Below, one piece after another: positions 1-10,819 of a stretch of 64,000 nt of DNA. The stretch is taken from positions 1-64,000 of the forward strand of contig JAIQDT010007306.1 of assembly GCA_021521415.1 (NCBI GenBank), written 5' to 3'. A program made the position numbers and the translations under genes. The first letter of the stretch is position 1; each line of letters begins with the position of its first letter. Source of the DNA: Bidens hawaiensis. Taxonomy: Eukaryota; Streptophyta; Magnoliopsida; Asterales; Asteraceae. The notes below the pieces were generated by a model, which searched no databases, was not told the origin of the DNA, and saw nothing but the letters and a program-made list of their open reading frames with translations.

Positions 1-3
1 TTA

Positions 4-1974
4 GGCTGAGGGGTGTGGGGGGCTCTAACGGGGGCGCGAGTGGGGGCTCCAGCCAATAATATTGTGACGTGTGGCAGAGAGAGAAACTGGATAAGGGGGG
101 TGTTGGAGCCCCCGCTGGAGCCCCTGGCCCTGGTGTGGAGGGGCTCCAGCGGATTTTTTTTTTTATTTTTTTATAAATGTATTAAAAAAACGTATTATTA
201 AAAAAACTCATAAATTATTTAAAAAAACACACATTTTTTTAAAATTCAAATTACAAAAAAAAAAACATACTAAAAATTAAACAAACAATAATACTTAATA
301 ATAACACTAATCTAATACAAGATCATCGGGTCGCCTCGCCCACAAATGTTCAACCAACTCATGTCGAAGATCCCCGTGTATCTCACGGCTCTTGATATTT
401 GCTATGTTATGAAGTCTTTGTTGATCACTGATTGTGGACGGTTGTGGCGGAATGTCACCTTGGTAGTTTTGGCAGATAGCTTTGCCCTCGTCTTCTAACG
501 TCATGTTGTGTAGGATCAGACACGTGTAGACGACGTCCGTTATCCTCTCCCGAGTCCAATAACGTATCGGGTTCGCCAGAACATAATATTGTTTTTTTAT
601 AGCTCCAAAAGCTTTTTCAATATCTTTTCTAGCAGACTCTTGCTTCTTCGTAAAATACTTCCGTTTGTCGGCGATTGGATCTGTAAAAGCTTGAACTAAC
701 AAAGCCCATTCGTTGTAAATACCATCGACCAGATAGTACCCGTACTTGAAGAGTTCTCCATTTGCAACAAAAGATTGAGGTGGTTCAACCCCGTCGATAA
801 GGTCGTTGATCAAATTTGACTGATCGATAACATTAAGGTCGTTATTTGACCCAGCAACACCAAAAAAAGCATGCCAAAACCAAAGATCCTGTGACACCGC
901 CGCCTCAAGTATAAGGGTCGGCCCTTCATGATCACCACGGTGGAACTGACCTCGCCAGGCCGTTGGACACATAGCCCATCCAACATGCGTACAATCGATG
1001 CTACCTAGCATCCCAGGAAAACCATGTTTTTCTGCGTGCACCTCATATAAGCGTTGGATGTCATACATTGTAGGTTTACGCAGATATCTCCGAGCGTAAG
1101 TCGATATGACTCCTACGTATAATATATATTAAAAAATGTAATAAATATTTAATAAAAAGTAAAATTAATGTTTTTTACCTTGGCAGAAAAAATGAAGGGA
1201 TTCACGTGCAACCCTTTTCGACATCTGTAAATACTCATCCAAAGCGTCCGACGAGATGCCGTACGCTAATTGACGGATAGCAGCCGTGCATTTTTGAAGA
1301 GGGGTAAAACCAGGGAGACCCCTAGCATCCTCCCTTTGTTGAAAAAAGGGATACCGTGCCTCTAAATCACTTGCTATACGCATGAACAATTGTCTGCTCA
1401 TTCGGAAACGAGTTCGAAAATCCGACTCCTCATATACCGGTTGAGGGCTAAAATAATGCCTAAACAAAGTATCGTTAGCACCCGATCGATCACGATCACG
1501 AGGTGGTGCTCTAACCCTCGGGAGTCGAGGTTGATGGGCTTGATTTTGCAAGAGATCGACCACGGTTGCGGTCAAAACTCCCCCTACATGAAGAAGCAAA
1601 TCATCCTCTTCGGAGGAGTCGGAATCAGACGAGTACGACGACATTATTTTTTAAAAAAAAATTGGGAAGATGGGTTGATTTTGGGTTTTATTTTGAAGTT
1701 GTGGTGATTAATATGGGTGAAATGGGGTATTTTATAGATGAAATGGGGTATTATTTAGGTAAAAAATAATTTTTTTTTTAATTTTTATAAATCCCAACGG
1801 CTATTTTCTCACTTCCCAACGGCTATTTCTCTCTCTTCTCCCGCGACCAAGCTCACGCCTGCCTGGATTTCCGCGCTCGCGCCCCGCTCGCGCCCCGGGT
1901 GGTGTGGGGTTAGCGCCCCGAGGCGCGAGCGGAGGGGCTATCGCGCCCAGGTTAGCGCCCCACACCCCTCAGCC
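4..1974 (-). mobile_element. PIF/Harbinger DNA transposon H1 (transposase only)
   Basis: Seen: both ends are inverted copies of GGCTGAGGGGTGTGGGG, and the element is flanked by TTA at 1-3 and 1975-1977, the 3-bp target duplication of PIF/Harbinger elements. It is 1971 bp long and carries one spliced gene on the minus strand, the DDE transposase. The Myb/SANT-like second protein normal for this superfamily is absent. The subterminal regions are GC-rich and very similar to those of element H2, which starts 113 bp downstream. The left TSD coincides with the first base of the window. Confidence 0.93.
307..1644 (-). CDS. PIF/Harbinger transposase (HARBI1-like DDE nuclease), two exons
   Basis: This is the enzyme that cuts and rejoins Harbinger elements in the nucleus, normally together with a Myb/SANT-like partner. 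Exon 1 is 1179-1644 and exon 2 is 307-1112. The 66-bp intron has GT/AG ends, and splicing joins the frame across CQ-G-VISTYARRYLRKP, a sequence usual in this family. The product is 423 aa. An acidic Ser/Asp-rich N-terminus is followed by the helical N-terminal domain. The nuclease domain shows the likely DDE residues: Asp in GSIDCTHV, Asp in YYLVDGIYNEW and Glu in ARKDIEKAFG. No internal stop or frameshift was found. It is a good candidate for an intact transposase, although expression cannot be judged from sequence. Confidence 0.9.
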
Positions 1975-1977
1975 TTA

Positions 1978-2086
1978 TCAGATACACGATCAACAACGTA
2001 CGGTTTTTTTTTTTTTGCATGATTAAGCAATCAAATTTTGATTAATGTTAGATCAATGCATCTCTCTGAAATTTCAAATTGGTATG
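1978..2086. other. Short spacer between the two Harbinger elements
   Basis: AT-rich host or older repeat sequence lying between the TTA target duplication of H1 and the TAA target duplication of H2 (2087-2089). No gene is seen. Confidence 0.6.
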
Positions 2087-2089
2087 TAA

Positions 2090-3844
2090 GGCTGAGGGGT
2101 GTGGGGGGCTTTAATGGGGGCTCTAACCAATAATATTATGACGTGTGGCAGAGAGAGAAACTGGATAAGGGGGTGTTGGAGCCCCCGTTGAAACCCCTGA
2201 CCCTAGTGTGGAGGGGCTCCAGCGAATTTTTTTTTTTATTTTTTTATAAATATATTCAAACAACGTATTATTAAAAAAACTCATAAATTATTAAAAAAAA
2301 CACACATTAATAAAAAAAACACATTAATATCTAAAAATAAAATAAAAATTAAAGTACTAAAAAAAACATTCTTCTTATTCTTCGGCTTGGTCTTCTTCGA
2401 TCAACCTCTTTCGGATACGTTCCTTTTGCTTTTCCATTAGCATTTGATCGACCGGATTTAGGTTACTGAAGTCTCTAGTAAGAAAGTCCAAATCTCTCAT
2501 TCGACTTTTTTCCTTTTTGTCATAAGAGACCACCTCCATGGTTTTGTTGAATTTATTGAGGGATTCAACAAGATTGGCGATGTTTACGGCTTCCCCCTCA
2601 GCCGGTTTTTTCCCCTTGGCGTCCCTTCCCAATGGCCACCTCCTCGGCGGTGAAGACGTTTCCTCCTCCGCAATGTTTAGGTCGAATCCAACGCGGCAAT
2701 CCGACCCGGTTGAAGTGCTATACGCTCCAGACGAACTAGTTTTAGTCCGTTTCGGCCTTACTTCCGCATCAAAGTCCGGCGCCACCAGCTTAACTCACTT
2801 GGAACACCTTTTCAACCTCTCCCACAACTTTAAATCGTCCCACGTCTTCACCATCCCATACCTCCGCAAACACTACTGCTTCCACTCTTCGACCGTGAAA
2901 TTGTAAACCGCCAAATCATCACTGCCACTTGGTCTCATACGACCGCTGTTCCTGTTGAAAAGATTAGTAAACAAGCCGACAAATTTTCTGATTTCGGACC
3001 ACCGACCCGAAATCATATCGGCGTTCCGCTCTGTACTCCCAACGAGCATGTAGAACGTCTCCCTAACTTTTGTCCAAAAAATCTTGCTCTTTTGGTAGTC
3101 GGCTGCAAAATGACTAAATAAATTAGATTTCCATTTAACTTTTTTATTTAACTTTTTTATTAAAAATCATTTTTAAAAACGTTAAAACAATTACCGCAAC
3201 GCCGATCCTCAGAAATGACTATCCAAGCCCGACACAAGGCTTCCTTCTCATCCGATGACCACGGAGTGGCTTTCCGTTTCGTCCTCGGAGTCGAAGCCGG
3301 TCCCGACCCGTCCGTTGCAACTTGTTTTTTCCGGTGGACGCGTCTTTTTGGTCCCGTAGCTTCACCGTGTGATTCTTGTGTCTCCGGAACAACAAAGTTA
3401 GGAGACGGTTGTGTGTTGGATGGTTGAAAGCCGGATGATTCTTGCGGCTCCGAATAAAACATCGGTTGGTGCGGTGACGACCATAAATCATCGTCAAGAT
3501 AATCTGAATCAAGGTTTGGGAACCAATTTCCAGCCATTTTTTTAAAAAAAGTTGAGAAGATGAATTGATTTTGGGTGAAGGTTTGAAGTTTTGGTATAAA
3601 AATGGGTGAAATGGGGTATAATTATATAGGAAAAATATTTTTTTTTTTTTGGTTTGTTCGGCTCCCAACGGTTAAAAAATCATCAAAAGTTGTGCAGCCC
3701 TCTCTCTTCTCTCGCTAACCGGCTCACGCCTGCATTGTTTTTCGCGTTAGCGCCCCGCTAGCGCCCTGGTGGTGTGGTGTTAGCGCCTGGGGGCGCGAGC
3801 GGAGGGGCTCTAGCGCCCCCGTTGAAGCCCCACACCCCTCAGTC
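2090..3844 (-). mobile_element. PIF/Harbinger DNA transposon H2 (Myb/SANT-like ORF only)
   Basis: Seen: terminal inverted repeats nearly identical to H1 (left GGCTGAGGGGTGTGGGG; right end has one change in the second base) and TAA target duplications at 2087-2089 and 3845-3847. The element is 1755 bp. The first ~170 bp and last ~180 bp match H1 closely, and the DNA just upstream of its single gene (a GGGTGAAATGGGGTAT motif) also matches the leader of the H1 transposase. It contains no transposase, so it could move only with enzyme supplied by an H1-type copy. Confidence 0.92.
2375..3537 (-). pseudogene. Harbinger Myb/SANT-like (NAM-associated) accessory protein, two in-frame stops
   Basis: Family role: this protein binds subterminal DNA and assists the Harbinger transposase. 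Exon 1 is 3195-3537 and exon 2 is 2375-3102, with a GT/AG intron of 92 bp. Exon 1 encodes a Pro/Ser-rich N-terminus and then the trihelix start (TPWSSDEKEALCRAW). Exon 2 continues with FWTKVRETFYML and GRWSEIRKFVG, followed by the low-complexity and basic C-terminal region (FDLNIAEEE ... KQKERIRKRL). Two stops interrupt exon 2: TAG at 2873-2875, shortly after the motif VEEWKQ, and TGA at 2795-2797. The frame is otherwise open across both, so these are recent point mutations. Related proteins are often misnamed glutathione S-transferase T3-like in plant annotations (recalled, not searched). Confidence 0.85.
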
Positions 3845-3847
3845 TAA

Positions 3848-5696
3848 AGACATTCCCCCTTGTTATTAGTCAATAATGGCATATTAACTAACCATTTGAT
3901 ATATTTTATGACATGTACTTTCCAATGATTTTCATGATTAGTCAATAATGATTTTCATGATGCATATACTTTCTCTCTCTTTTCGTGTACTTGAAGAAAC
4001 AACCTTGGAGATAAAATTCAACAAATTAATGTTCCATGATATATAAAAGCTGGTATGTATTTGGCAAGTCGTAGCGGTGAATTCAATGGCCTACAAGCAA
4101 ATTTAATTGAGTTTTTAAAAGTTATACTTAGACACTACTAAACAAACGAGTATTTACCTGTCCAAGCTTGGTGTTCACATTAAACATTGTACCGATCAAT
4201 AATCATCGCAAATTATGGTTGCAACATTCACTAGCTAATAATTGATCCTCAAATGTTTCACTTCATCATCATTCAAAAAATGGTATATAGTTGACATATT
4301 AATCGTGACGCTAGCATTTTAATCAATGACGTTGAATTGATTCGCGATCTTGATCGACTAATTATATAGGCTTTATTCGTTACAATGTCATCTTCACATT
4401 GCATGGGTCAAAGGTCATGAATTGTTTTAAAATTGATGTGTGTAAAAGCTTTTTGTCATTTTGACATAGTCATCCATGAATACATATAAAACCTCCTCCA
4501 TATATATAAAAAACGATGGTGACAGAAAAATAATGAATTGGATGTGGTGGCATGAAGAGGTTGAAAACAACAACAATCAACTGTGGATCAGTAATCAGTA
4601 TTATAATCTCACTGAACAATCATAGGCCATATTTTTAATAACGATAATTTAAACTTGTTTATTTAATTTGCATGCATATTTTATATGTCGTATTTTTAAT
4701 GCAGCTTTGATGAGAAACTTCTGGAGGAAAATATATATCACGTATAATTTAGATTCCGTTCTATATTCCAATATAGTATTAGAGTTTTAATGTCGAGTCC
4801 ATAGGCCCGATCTATTTTTATATAGTGTATCCCTATTTAGTGAAACGAATTAATCGAGTATTTACACAATTATATAGTAAACAGTACTTATGCAAGTCAT
4901 GCAAATATATAATTGAAAACGTCTATCACGCTGAAAGCTATTGGGTTCCATACCTACATATGATTGCAATTTTGGTACCTAAGTTTTGAGTGTTTTCTCT
5001 TTGACCACTGTTTTTATTTTTGTTTATATTTTTAATTATTAATCTAAGTAGGGTCCATGAATAGAGTTGACTCTGCTTAAGCATTGTTTGTCTTAACTCG
5101 ACTGCAATTGATTCCAGTTTGATAATCTACAGAAATTTGAAATAGTTTATCCCATACTCCAAAATAAATAATTTAAAATCATATAATTAAATAAATAGAC
5201 TTGTACTATTAATATTTTTATAAATAAAAGAGGACTTAGGTGTATAACTTGAAAAAGAGGCTGCTTTCCAGGTTTTGACTGGTACACACATATATATAGA
5301 TTTATATAATCAGTATTAATATTAGATTATGTAAATTGTTAATGTAAAATGCAATAGATAATTTCATAAGTATAAGTTGCTGACTTTGAATAGGATTAAT
5401 TGTTACAACTACCAAATTTCATTCATTTTCAGTAACAGAGTTTAAGCTATTCAAGTCTATATTTGTAAATGAATTGAGTGTTCATTCAATATTTCATGAA
5501 CTTTTTAGCGGAAAATTCCTTTGTCCATTTATTTAATAATTAAACCAACGAGCTTAAACAAAAACATTTGTGCATTTAGTTAAACAAACGAACATAAGCA
5601 CACGTCTAGCTCGTACGTTCATTTATGTTCATGAACATTTGTTATGTTATTTCAATTTATAAATGCATTTATGTTCGTTCGTTTACTTTGATCTAT
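3848..5696. other. AT-rich intergenic DNA, nothing recognised
   Basis: About 1.85 kb with frequent stops in all frames. No terminal repeats, RNA gene or coding similarity was noticed. Confidence 0.6.
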
Positions 5697-5709
5697 GCTC
5701 GTTGGTTTA

Positions 5710-5848
5710 TTTTTTTTTTTATATATTTTTTTTGAATGTTTAAGCTTGCCTCCTATTATTTACAATAAACCGCCATTGCCAGGGATCGAACCCTGGACCT
5801 CTCACCCAAAGGCCTAAGCCTTTACCATCCCACCAAAGTGGAGATGGC
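5710..5848 (-). mobile_element. tRNA-derived SINE, copy 1
   Basis: Read on the minus strand this 139-bp unit has a polymerase III B-box, GGTTCGATCCC (complement of 5782-5792), a tRNA-like head with TGGTGGGATGGTAAAGG about 40 bases earlier, and an A-rich tail (the T-run from 5710). It is flanked by the 13-bp repeat GCTCGTTGGTTTA at 5697-5709 and 5849-5861, which acts as target duplication. SINEs are non-autonomous and use LINE enzymes to move. Confidence 0.8.
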
Positions 5849-5861
5849 GCTCGTTGGTTTA

Positions 5862-6000
5862 TTTTTTTTATTTTTATTTTTTTTTGAATGTTTAAGCTTG
5901 CCTCCTACTATTTACAATAAACCGCCATTGCCAGGGATCGAACCCTGGACCTCTCACCCAAAGGCCTAAGCCTTTACCATCCCACCAAAGTGGAGATGGC
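5862..6000 (-). mobile_element. tRNA-derived SINE, copy 2 (tandem)
   Basis: A near-identical second 139-bp copy, B-box complement at 5934-5944, exactly 152 bp downstream of copy 1. It shares the middle 13-bp flank with copy 1, and a third GCTCGTTGGTTTA follows at 6001-6013. Differences from copy 1 are confined mainly to the T-rich tail and a single T/C in the body. The arrangement flank-SINE-flank-SINE-flank points to duplication through the flanking repeats. Confidence 0.8.
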
Positions 6001-6013
6001 GCTCGTTGGTTTA

Positions 6014-7600
6014 TGTTTGCTTAACTTCAATAATTTACATTCATTAATAGGGTTAGGTTATAATAACCCTTCATTAATATATTCATTTAAAAAATTTTGG
6101 TCCATTACAATTTAGTCTAAAAGTTTTATAACTTTTTAGGTCAAGCACATTGTTTTTTACATTAATTTTTTAACTAGTTTTAACTCAATTATATTCATTG
6201 ATATATGTTCAGTTATGTTCGTTCATAAAGCGTTCGTTCATTCTTTAATGAACGAACACAAACGCACACATGCTCATTTTCTTAAAAAATGAACACAAAC
6301 AAGAAGTAATCAAAGCCAACTAAAGTTATAAGAATCGTATCATATATACTAATTAGTAAAAAAAAAGTAATATAATGACCTCAAATTATAAAGCTCAAGG
6401 TGTCCTGTTTTTCATATAGTTTATTTTAAAAGAAGTTAATTCTCTTTAAAAAAATTTACCCAAACAAATGAGGTTTTTTATTTTTATACTACATTGTTTC
6501 AAGAAATAAATGAATTAAAAGTATTAAATTTGATAGTGTCTTCTTAAAGGGATCTTGTGAAGACCACATGAAAGGCTTGGAATATGATGGACAACCACAC
6601 TTGCCTAACTTCTTCCTATTTTCCTTTTAATTACTATGGTGCCACCTTAAGAAAATTTGTGTGTGTGTGTGTTTTAATATTATTAATAATGCTGATTTTT
6701 TTTATAATAATGCTGAACTTATTAATCAAAATTTACAGAGTGCGAATCCCTTGGAAATGGGAAGAGTTGAGAAAAGAAAACTAAAACATCCCAGGACAAG
6801 ACAAACCTTCCTGATCACTCTAATTAAATATTCAAGATCGAGTCTTGGTTTAAATTTATGGTTGAAAATTGCGAATAATTTACTTAATAATACTTATTTC
6901 AATTTATTAGGAAAATATAGATTAAAAAACGGGTTAAATGCATTACAACTCATCAAAAATATGTTAAAAGGTTTTTAAAGTTTATTACTATTTTTAGTAA
7001 CGCAATTACAAACCAAACATCAAGACTCAAGAGTACTGCTGACTGCATGTGCTAGGATTAGAAGTTTATAACCAATAATCCTTACAACTATTGATCTAAC
7101 ATGAGAGTAAGAGAAACCAGCGAGAGTTCCATGAATTATGTGCTTTCAAGTTTTAATTTGCATTTTGATACATCGACCTAGCTAAGATACATCTAAAGGG
7201 TGTCAATCGTGTCGAATGTTAGGTTTCAAGTTGACGGCTTGAATTGTTCAAATTGTATACAAAGCCAATATTAATTTGTATTCGTGTAAAAACCACCAAG
7301 CCTAACTTGCATGCATTTAAAAACGTGTGAATTGTGAAACAAGATGTTGAGGAGTGATAAACCCGCACATATTGAAACCGAAAACCATAAATTCTTGCAT
7401 AAAATTCTTTTTGAGAAGCATTTGCTTTGTATTTACAAAATAGCTTGATTTATGATGTTTAAGATGTAATTATAACAATTGAAATTTTCATGGTACCAAA
7501 CAAAACGGTTAAAAAAAACAAGAACTATAGAAAGTGAAACAATAGTATGGGCCAAGTTTATAATTTGGATATTATAAAAAATCGATTGGTAATTAAGTTT
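6014..7600. other. AT-rich intergenic DNA, nothing recognised
   Basis: No coding, RNA or terminal-repeat signature was seen. A short (TG)n run lies near 6658-6672. Open frames here are short and AT-rich and are treated as chance. Confidence 0.55.
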
Positions 7601-7609
7601 TTTTCTTTT

Positions 7610-7761
7610 GGGGCATTTACATATTTCCTCTTCCTAGACTTTGAAATTACATATTTTTTTAAACCATGCTTAAAAAGCATTGTACATTTTGTATTAAAAA
7701 TTTGTATTTTGGAGAAATATGTAATTTCAAATGTGTAAGAATAGAAATATGTAAAAATCCC
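7610..7761. mobile_element. Small MULE-type MITE (152 bp) with 9-bp target duplication
   Basis: The first ~50 bases and last ~50 bases form an imperfect inverted repeat (GGGGCATTTACATATTTC at the left; the complement GGGATTTTTACATATTTC at the right; AAATTACATATTT in both arms). It is flanked by TTTTCTTTT at 7601-7609 and 7762-7770. A 9-bp duplication and a G-initial terminus suit Mutator-like elements. The target is low-complexity, so the duplication alone is weak; the inverted repeat carries the call. Confidence 0.6.
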
Positions 7762-7826
7762 TTTTCTTTTCTGCAAATAATAGGTTTAGTTGTTTATTTT
7801 TTTCTTTCGAACCAAAATAGGTTTAG

Positions 7827-8197
7827 CCATTTGTGTGTTTACAAATTGAAGACCTTGAAAAGTTAAAAATATGAATAACTTATTCAATATACACGAATGT
7901 AAAATAAGTATAAGCAGCCACAACACTGGATCTTCACATACCATCAAATTGCGTCATATTAGATTCCAAATTTTTCTCAAAAATTTCTACTTTCTTTTAC
8001 AACACCAAACCTTCACAAATCTCATTAAAAAATTTGTAAAATAAGTATAAGCAGCCATTTATGTGTTTACAAACCGAAGACGTTGAAAAGTTAAAATGAT
8101 GAAGGCCTTATTCAATATACACGAATGTAAAATAAGTATAAGCAACCACAGCGTTGGACCTTCACAGACCATCACATAGCGTCACATTAGATTCCAA
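7827..8197. repeat. 227-bp direct tandem repeat (copy 1 and first part of copy 2)
   Basis: Copy 1 runs 7827 to about 8037 and copy 2 begins at 8054 (period 227 bp). Copy 2 is interrupted at 8202 by a solo LTR and resumes at 10820, running to about 10878. Shared landmarks include CCATTTRTGTGTTTACAAA, the phrase AAATAAGTATAAGC and, at the break point, CCAAATTTTTCTCAAAAA. Copy 1 therefore preserves the uninterrupted insertion site. No coding content was recognised. Confidence 0.75.
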
Positions 8198-8688
8198 ATT
8201 TTTGTAAGGCCCCGAACCCGGTAACCCTACTTTAGCGTCGGATTTACTCATAAACACAGTTCTTCAAATCAGAGTTTATTAAAACTTTTCGCGGAATATA
8301 AAACATCAATCATTTGTTACAAAACGTTAAACCTTTTCTTTGATACCATAACACAAAACTTTATATTTAAAACATCTTTACTTCTTTCTTCAGATGCCAG
8401 CCGTTCAATCCATGCCGTGTGTCATCCTCATGCTAACTCTGTAATCAGCTCACCTGCGTGCATACTAAAAGTCAGCTACGCTGAGTGAGTTCTAGTTAAT
8501 CGAACGCCATACAATACATACACATACATACATATCCGTAGATACATATCCATACTTTACTAGTTACCCTTCTGTTCTACTTACATACTTGCTACCATAC
8601 ATACATACATATCTACAATCACTATCCTCAGTCTACCGAGAGTACGTTCATAGTTCACCGTCTATACCTGTACTCAAGGTCGTGAACA

Positions 8689-9100
8689 CGTACAAAGGTC
8701 CGCAGTCCTTACCTATGTTCACCCTTTATGGTACGTGCAAGGTCCGCTGTCCTTCCCTATACCATCCTACATCCACAACACGTACAAGGTCCACAGTCCT
8801 CCCCTATGTTGCAACCTAAACCATAGCACGTACGAGGTCCGCAGTCCTCCCCTATGCTACCACAATACAACTACAGCACGTATAAGGTCCACAGTCCTTT
8901 CCTATGCTGATGCCTATCTATAATACGTATAAGGTCCGCAGTCCTTAACTACGTTGTCGTCTATTATCTGTAACACGTATAAGGCCCACCGTCCCTATCT
9001 ACGTTTACATATATCATCTACTTTACGTATAAGGCCCGCAGTCCTTAACTACGTTTACATCTATCATCTACTTTACGTATAAGGCCCGCAGTCCTTAACT
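8689..9100. repeat. Diverged tandem array of ~48-bp units in solo LTR S1
   Basis: About nine units, each with a core close to CGTATAAGGYCCGCAGTCCT followed by a CTACG or CTATG spacer. Core starts lie roughly every 43-50 bp. The last two units, around 9020 and 9070, are nearly identical. A related but more homogeneous 54-bp array lies at the equivalent place in solo LTR S2 (39328-39597). Confidence 0.75.
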
Positions 9101-9713
9101 ACGCCATCACCAGCCGAGTCTATGTCCGACAAAAGCTAGAGGGATTTGCCATCCTAACTTACTATGTCGAACGTAGAACTCACATACCATTCGTGTACCT
9201 GTATACACCTACTTCACATATACAATAATTACATCATAGCATAAGAACACCCTAGGCGTACTTTACATCAGTCATTTAACAACCATACCTCTTGTCGATA
9301 CGTGCAATATCCGAAGATCGTTCACGCCCCGACAAGTATTCATTTGAAATGTTCATACATCTTCGATGTATAATATTCGTACCTTTATTTTTGACCTGAC
9401 AGTACGCGCAATATCCGAAGATCGTTCGCGTACCGACAAGCAACCATTCATATCCATCACATATATCACATATGGCATACACTTATCACTTAGGATAAAT
9501 GTATTAACAACACATCGAGTATGCACACAGCCCCGAAAACATAACACATAAATGGGGCTAGAAACTCACCTGAATACTGTTACGCTCTCCGTTAATAGTT
9601 ATTCCCCTCTTGAGCTGTGCACGGCTAACTGTATAATATTTACACGTATCAATTAGCTACTACTACTTATGTTGCGTTTCTATCTTTATATGACCCACAA
9701 CGAACGGGGGTCC

Positions 9714-9786
9714 GGGGGCAGCGCCCCTGGTAGCGGGGTTCTAGGGGCGGCAGCCCCTAGCGGGGTCCAAGGGGCAGAGCCCCTGG
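9714..9786. repeat. Three consecutive GC-rich hairpin units
   Basis: Three units of about 27 bp, each GGGGTYY followed by an inverted repeat: GGGGGCAGCGCCCC (9714-9727), CTAGGGGC-GGCA-GCCCCTAG (9741-9760, perfect 8-bp stem) and CCAAGGGGC-AGA-GCCCCTGG (9767-9786). The stems are conserved while the loops differ. Function unknown. Confidence 0.7.
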
Positions 9787-9892
9787 CTGGGGTTAAGCTG
9801 CCAGGTCAGCTTGGAAAAATTTTATTTTCGATAACTGCCTTAACACATTTTCCATTAGGTTTTTAATTTATTTTATAAACGAACTTCACTTC

Positions 9893-10170
9893 AGGCGAAG
9901 TTAAACCTTAGGCGAACTTGGCTTCAGGCGAAGTTAAACCTTAGGCGAACTTGGCTTCAGGCGAAGTTATACCTTAGGCGAACTTGGCTTCAGGCGAAGT
10001 TAAACCTTAGGCGAACTTGGCTTCAGGCGAAGTTATACCTTAGGCGAACTTGGCTTCAGGCGAAGTTATACCTTAGGCGAACTTGGCTTCAGGCGAAGTT
10101 AAACCTTAGGCGAACTTGGCTTCAGGCGAAGTTATACCTTAGGCGAACTTGGCCGTAGGCGAAGTTATAC
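9893..10170. repeat. 33-bp minisatellite of GGCGAAGTT/GGCGAACTT
   Basis: About eight copies of a 33-bp unit. Each contains AGGCGAACTTGGCTTC and AGGCGAAGTT, then AAACCTT or ATACCTT. Copies differ mainly at that A/T position. Further single GGCGAAGTT motifs continue to about 10250. The same block occurs in the LTRs of Copia B (28183-28245 and 42034-42096). Confidence 0.85.
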
Positions 10171-10616
10171 CTTAGGCGAAGTTACGCTTGAAGGCGAAGT
10201 TACGCTTGAAGGCGAAGTTCATCAGGCGAACTTGATCTTGCAGGCGAAGTTGTCGCGCTGCAGATCTGTTTGCCCATAACTCCTTCGTTTCTTAGCCAAA
10301 TAACTCGATTTTGGTACCCACGGAACCGTATGATCGGCGCCTACAAACCCCAACCATCAAATCGGCCTAAAATCGACGTTTTAGGGGTCCGATTTGGGCA
10401 GTTGGGTTTCGGGTCCGGTTAACCCATCCAATCATAACCATTTTCAGTAATAATAGCTTTGTTAGATTAGTTCTTACCTTACCAACTCAGATCCATCAAC
10501 AAATCTCGGGTCTCGGCTTCGAATCTAGATCGGTTAGAATGTGTGTGTTTTGAGGGTGTAAGGAGTGTGTGTTAGGGAGTTTGGTGAGAAAATGAGATAT
10601 TTTGGGATTTTGGGGG

Positions 10617-10626
10617 TATTTATATC
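10617..10626 (-). promoter_or_regulatory. TATA box of solo LTR S1
   Basis: On the minus strand GATATAAATA lies about 190 bp inside the LTR start. The other solo LTR of the family has TATATAAA about 170 bp inside its start, so the position is conserved and supports the orientation given. Confidence 0.5.
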
Positions 10627-10819
10627 CCTGAAATCCCATTCTCATTTAACCTATCTCAATTAACCCAAGTCCATAACCCACTTCCATTACCCGACACTAG
10701 CCCGACCCATACCAACTCCTATTCTTTTATTTATTTCCTGATAACCCGAGTAAACTTCCCATCTATTAATAAGTAATATAATTAATATTACCTTTGAAAT
10801 TTCGGGATGTTACAATTTT

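Larger units (their letters stand above)
8203..10814 (-). mobile_element. Ty3/gypsy-type solo LTR S1 (2612 bp)
   Basis: On the minus strand it begins TGTAACATCCCGAAATTTC, which I associate with plant gypsy LTRs, and ends GGGGCCTTACA. It is flanked by the 5-bp duplication ATTTT (8198-8202 and 10815-10819), and the empty site is preserved in the neighbouring tandem repeat copy. No primer site, gag or pol lies next to it, so it is a solo LTR left by LTR-LTR recombination. The same LTR type occurs in the opposite strand at 37920-40013. The inside is unusually repeat-rich: ~48-bp diverged units (8689-9100), three GC-rich hairpins (9714-9786) and a 33-bp minisatellite (9893-10170). Gypsy assignment is by end sequence only. 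Confidence 0.85.

Noticed and set aside
6584..6978. Two overlapping short frames after a (TG)n run
   Set aside because: AT-rich, no homology, and start lies in or beside a microsatellite.
8689..9100. CRISPR-like regular repeats
   Set aside because: Repeats are diverged, spacers are equally repetitive, and the context is a plant LTR; these are tandem minisatellite units.
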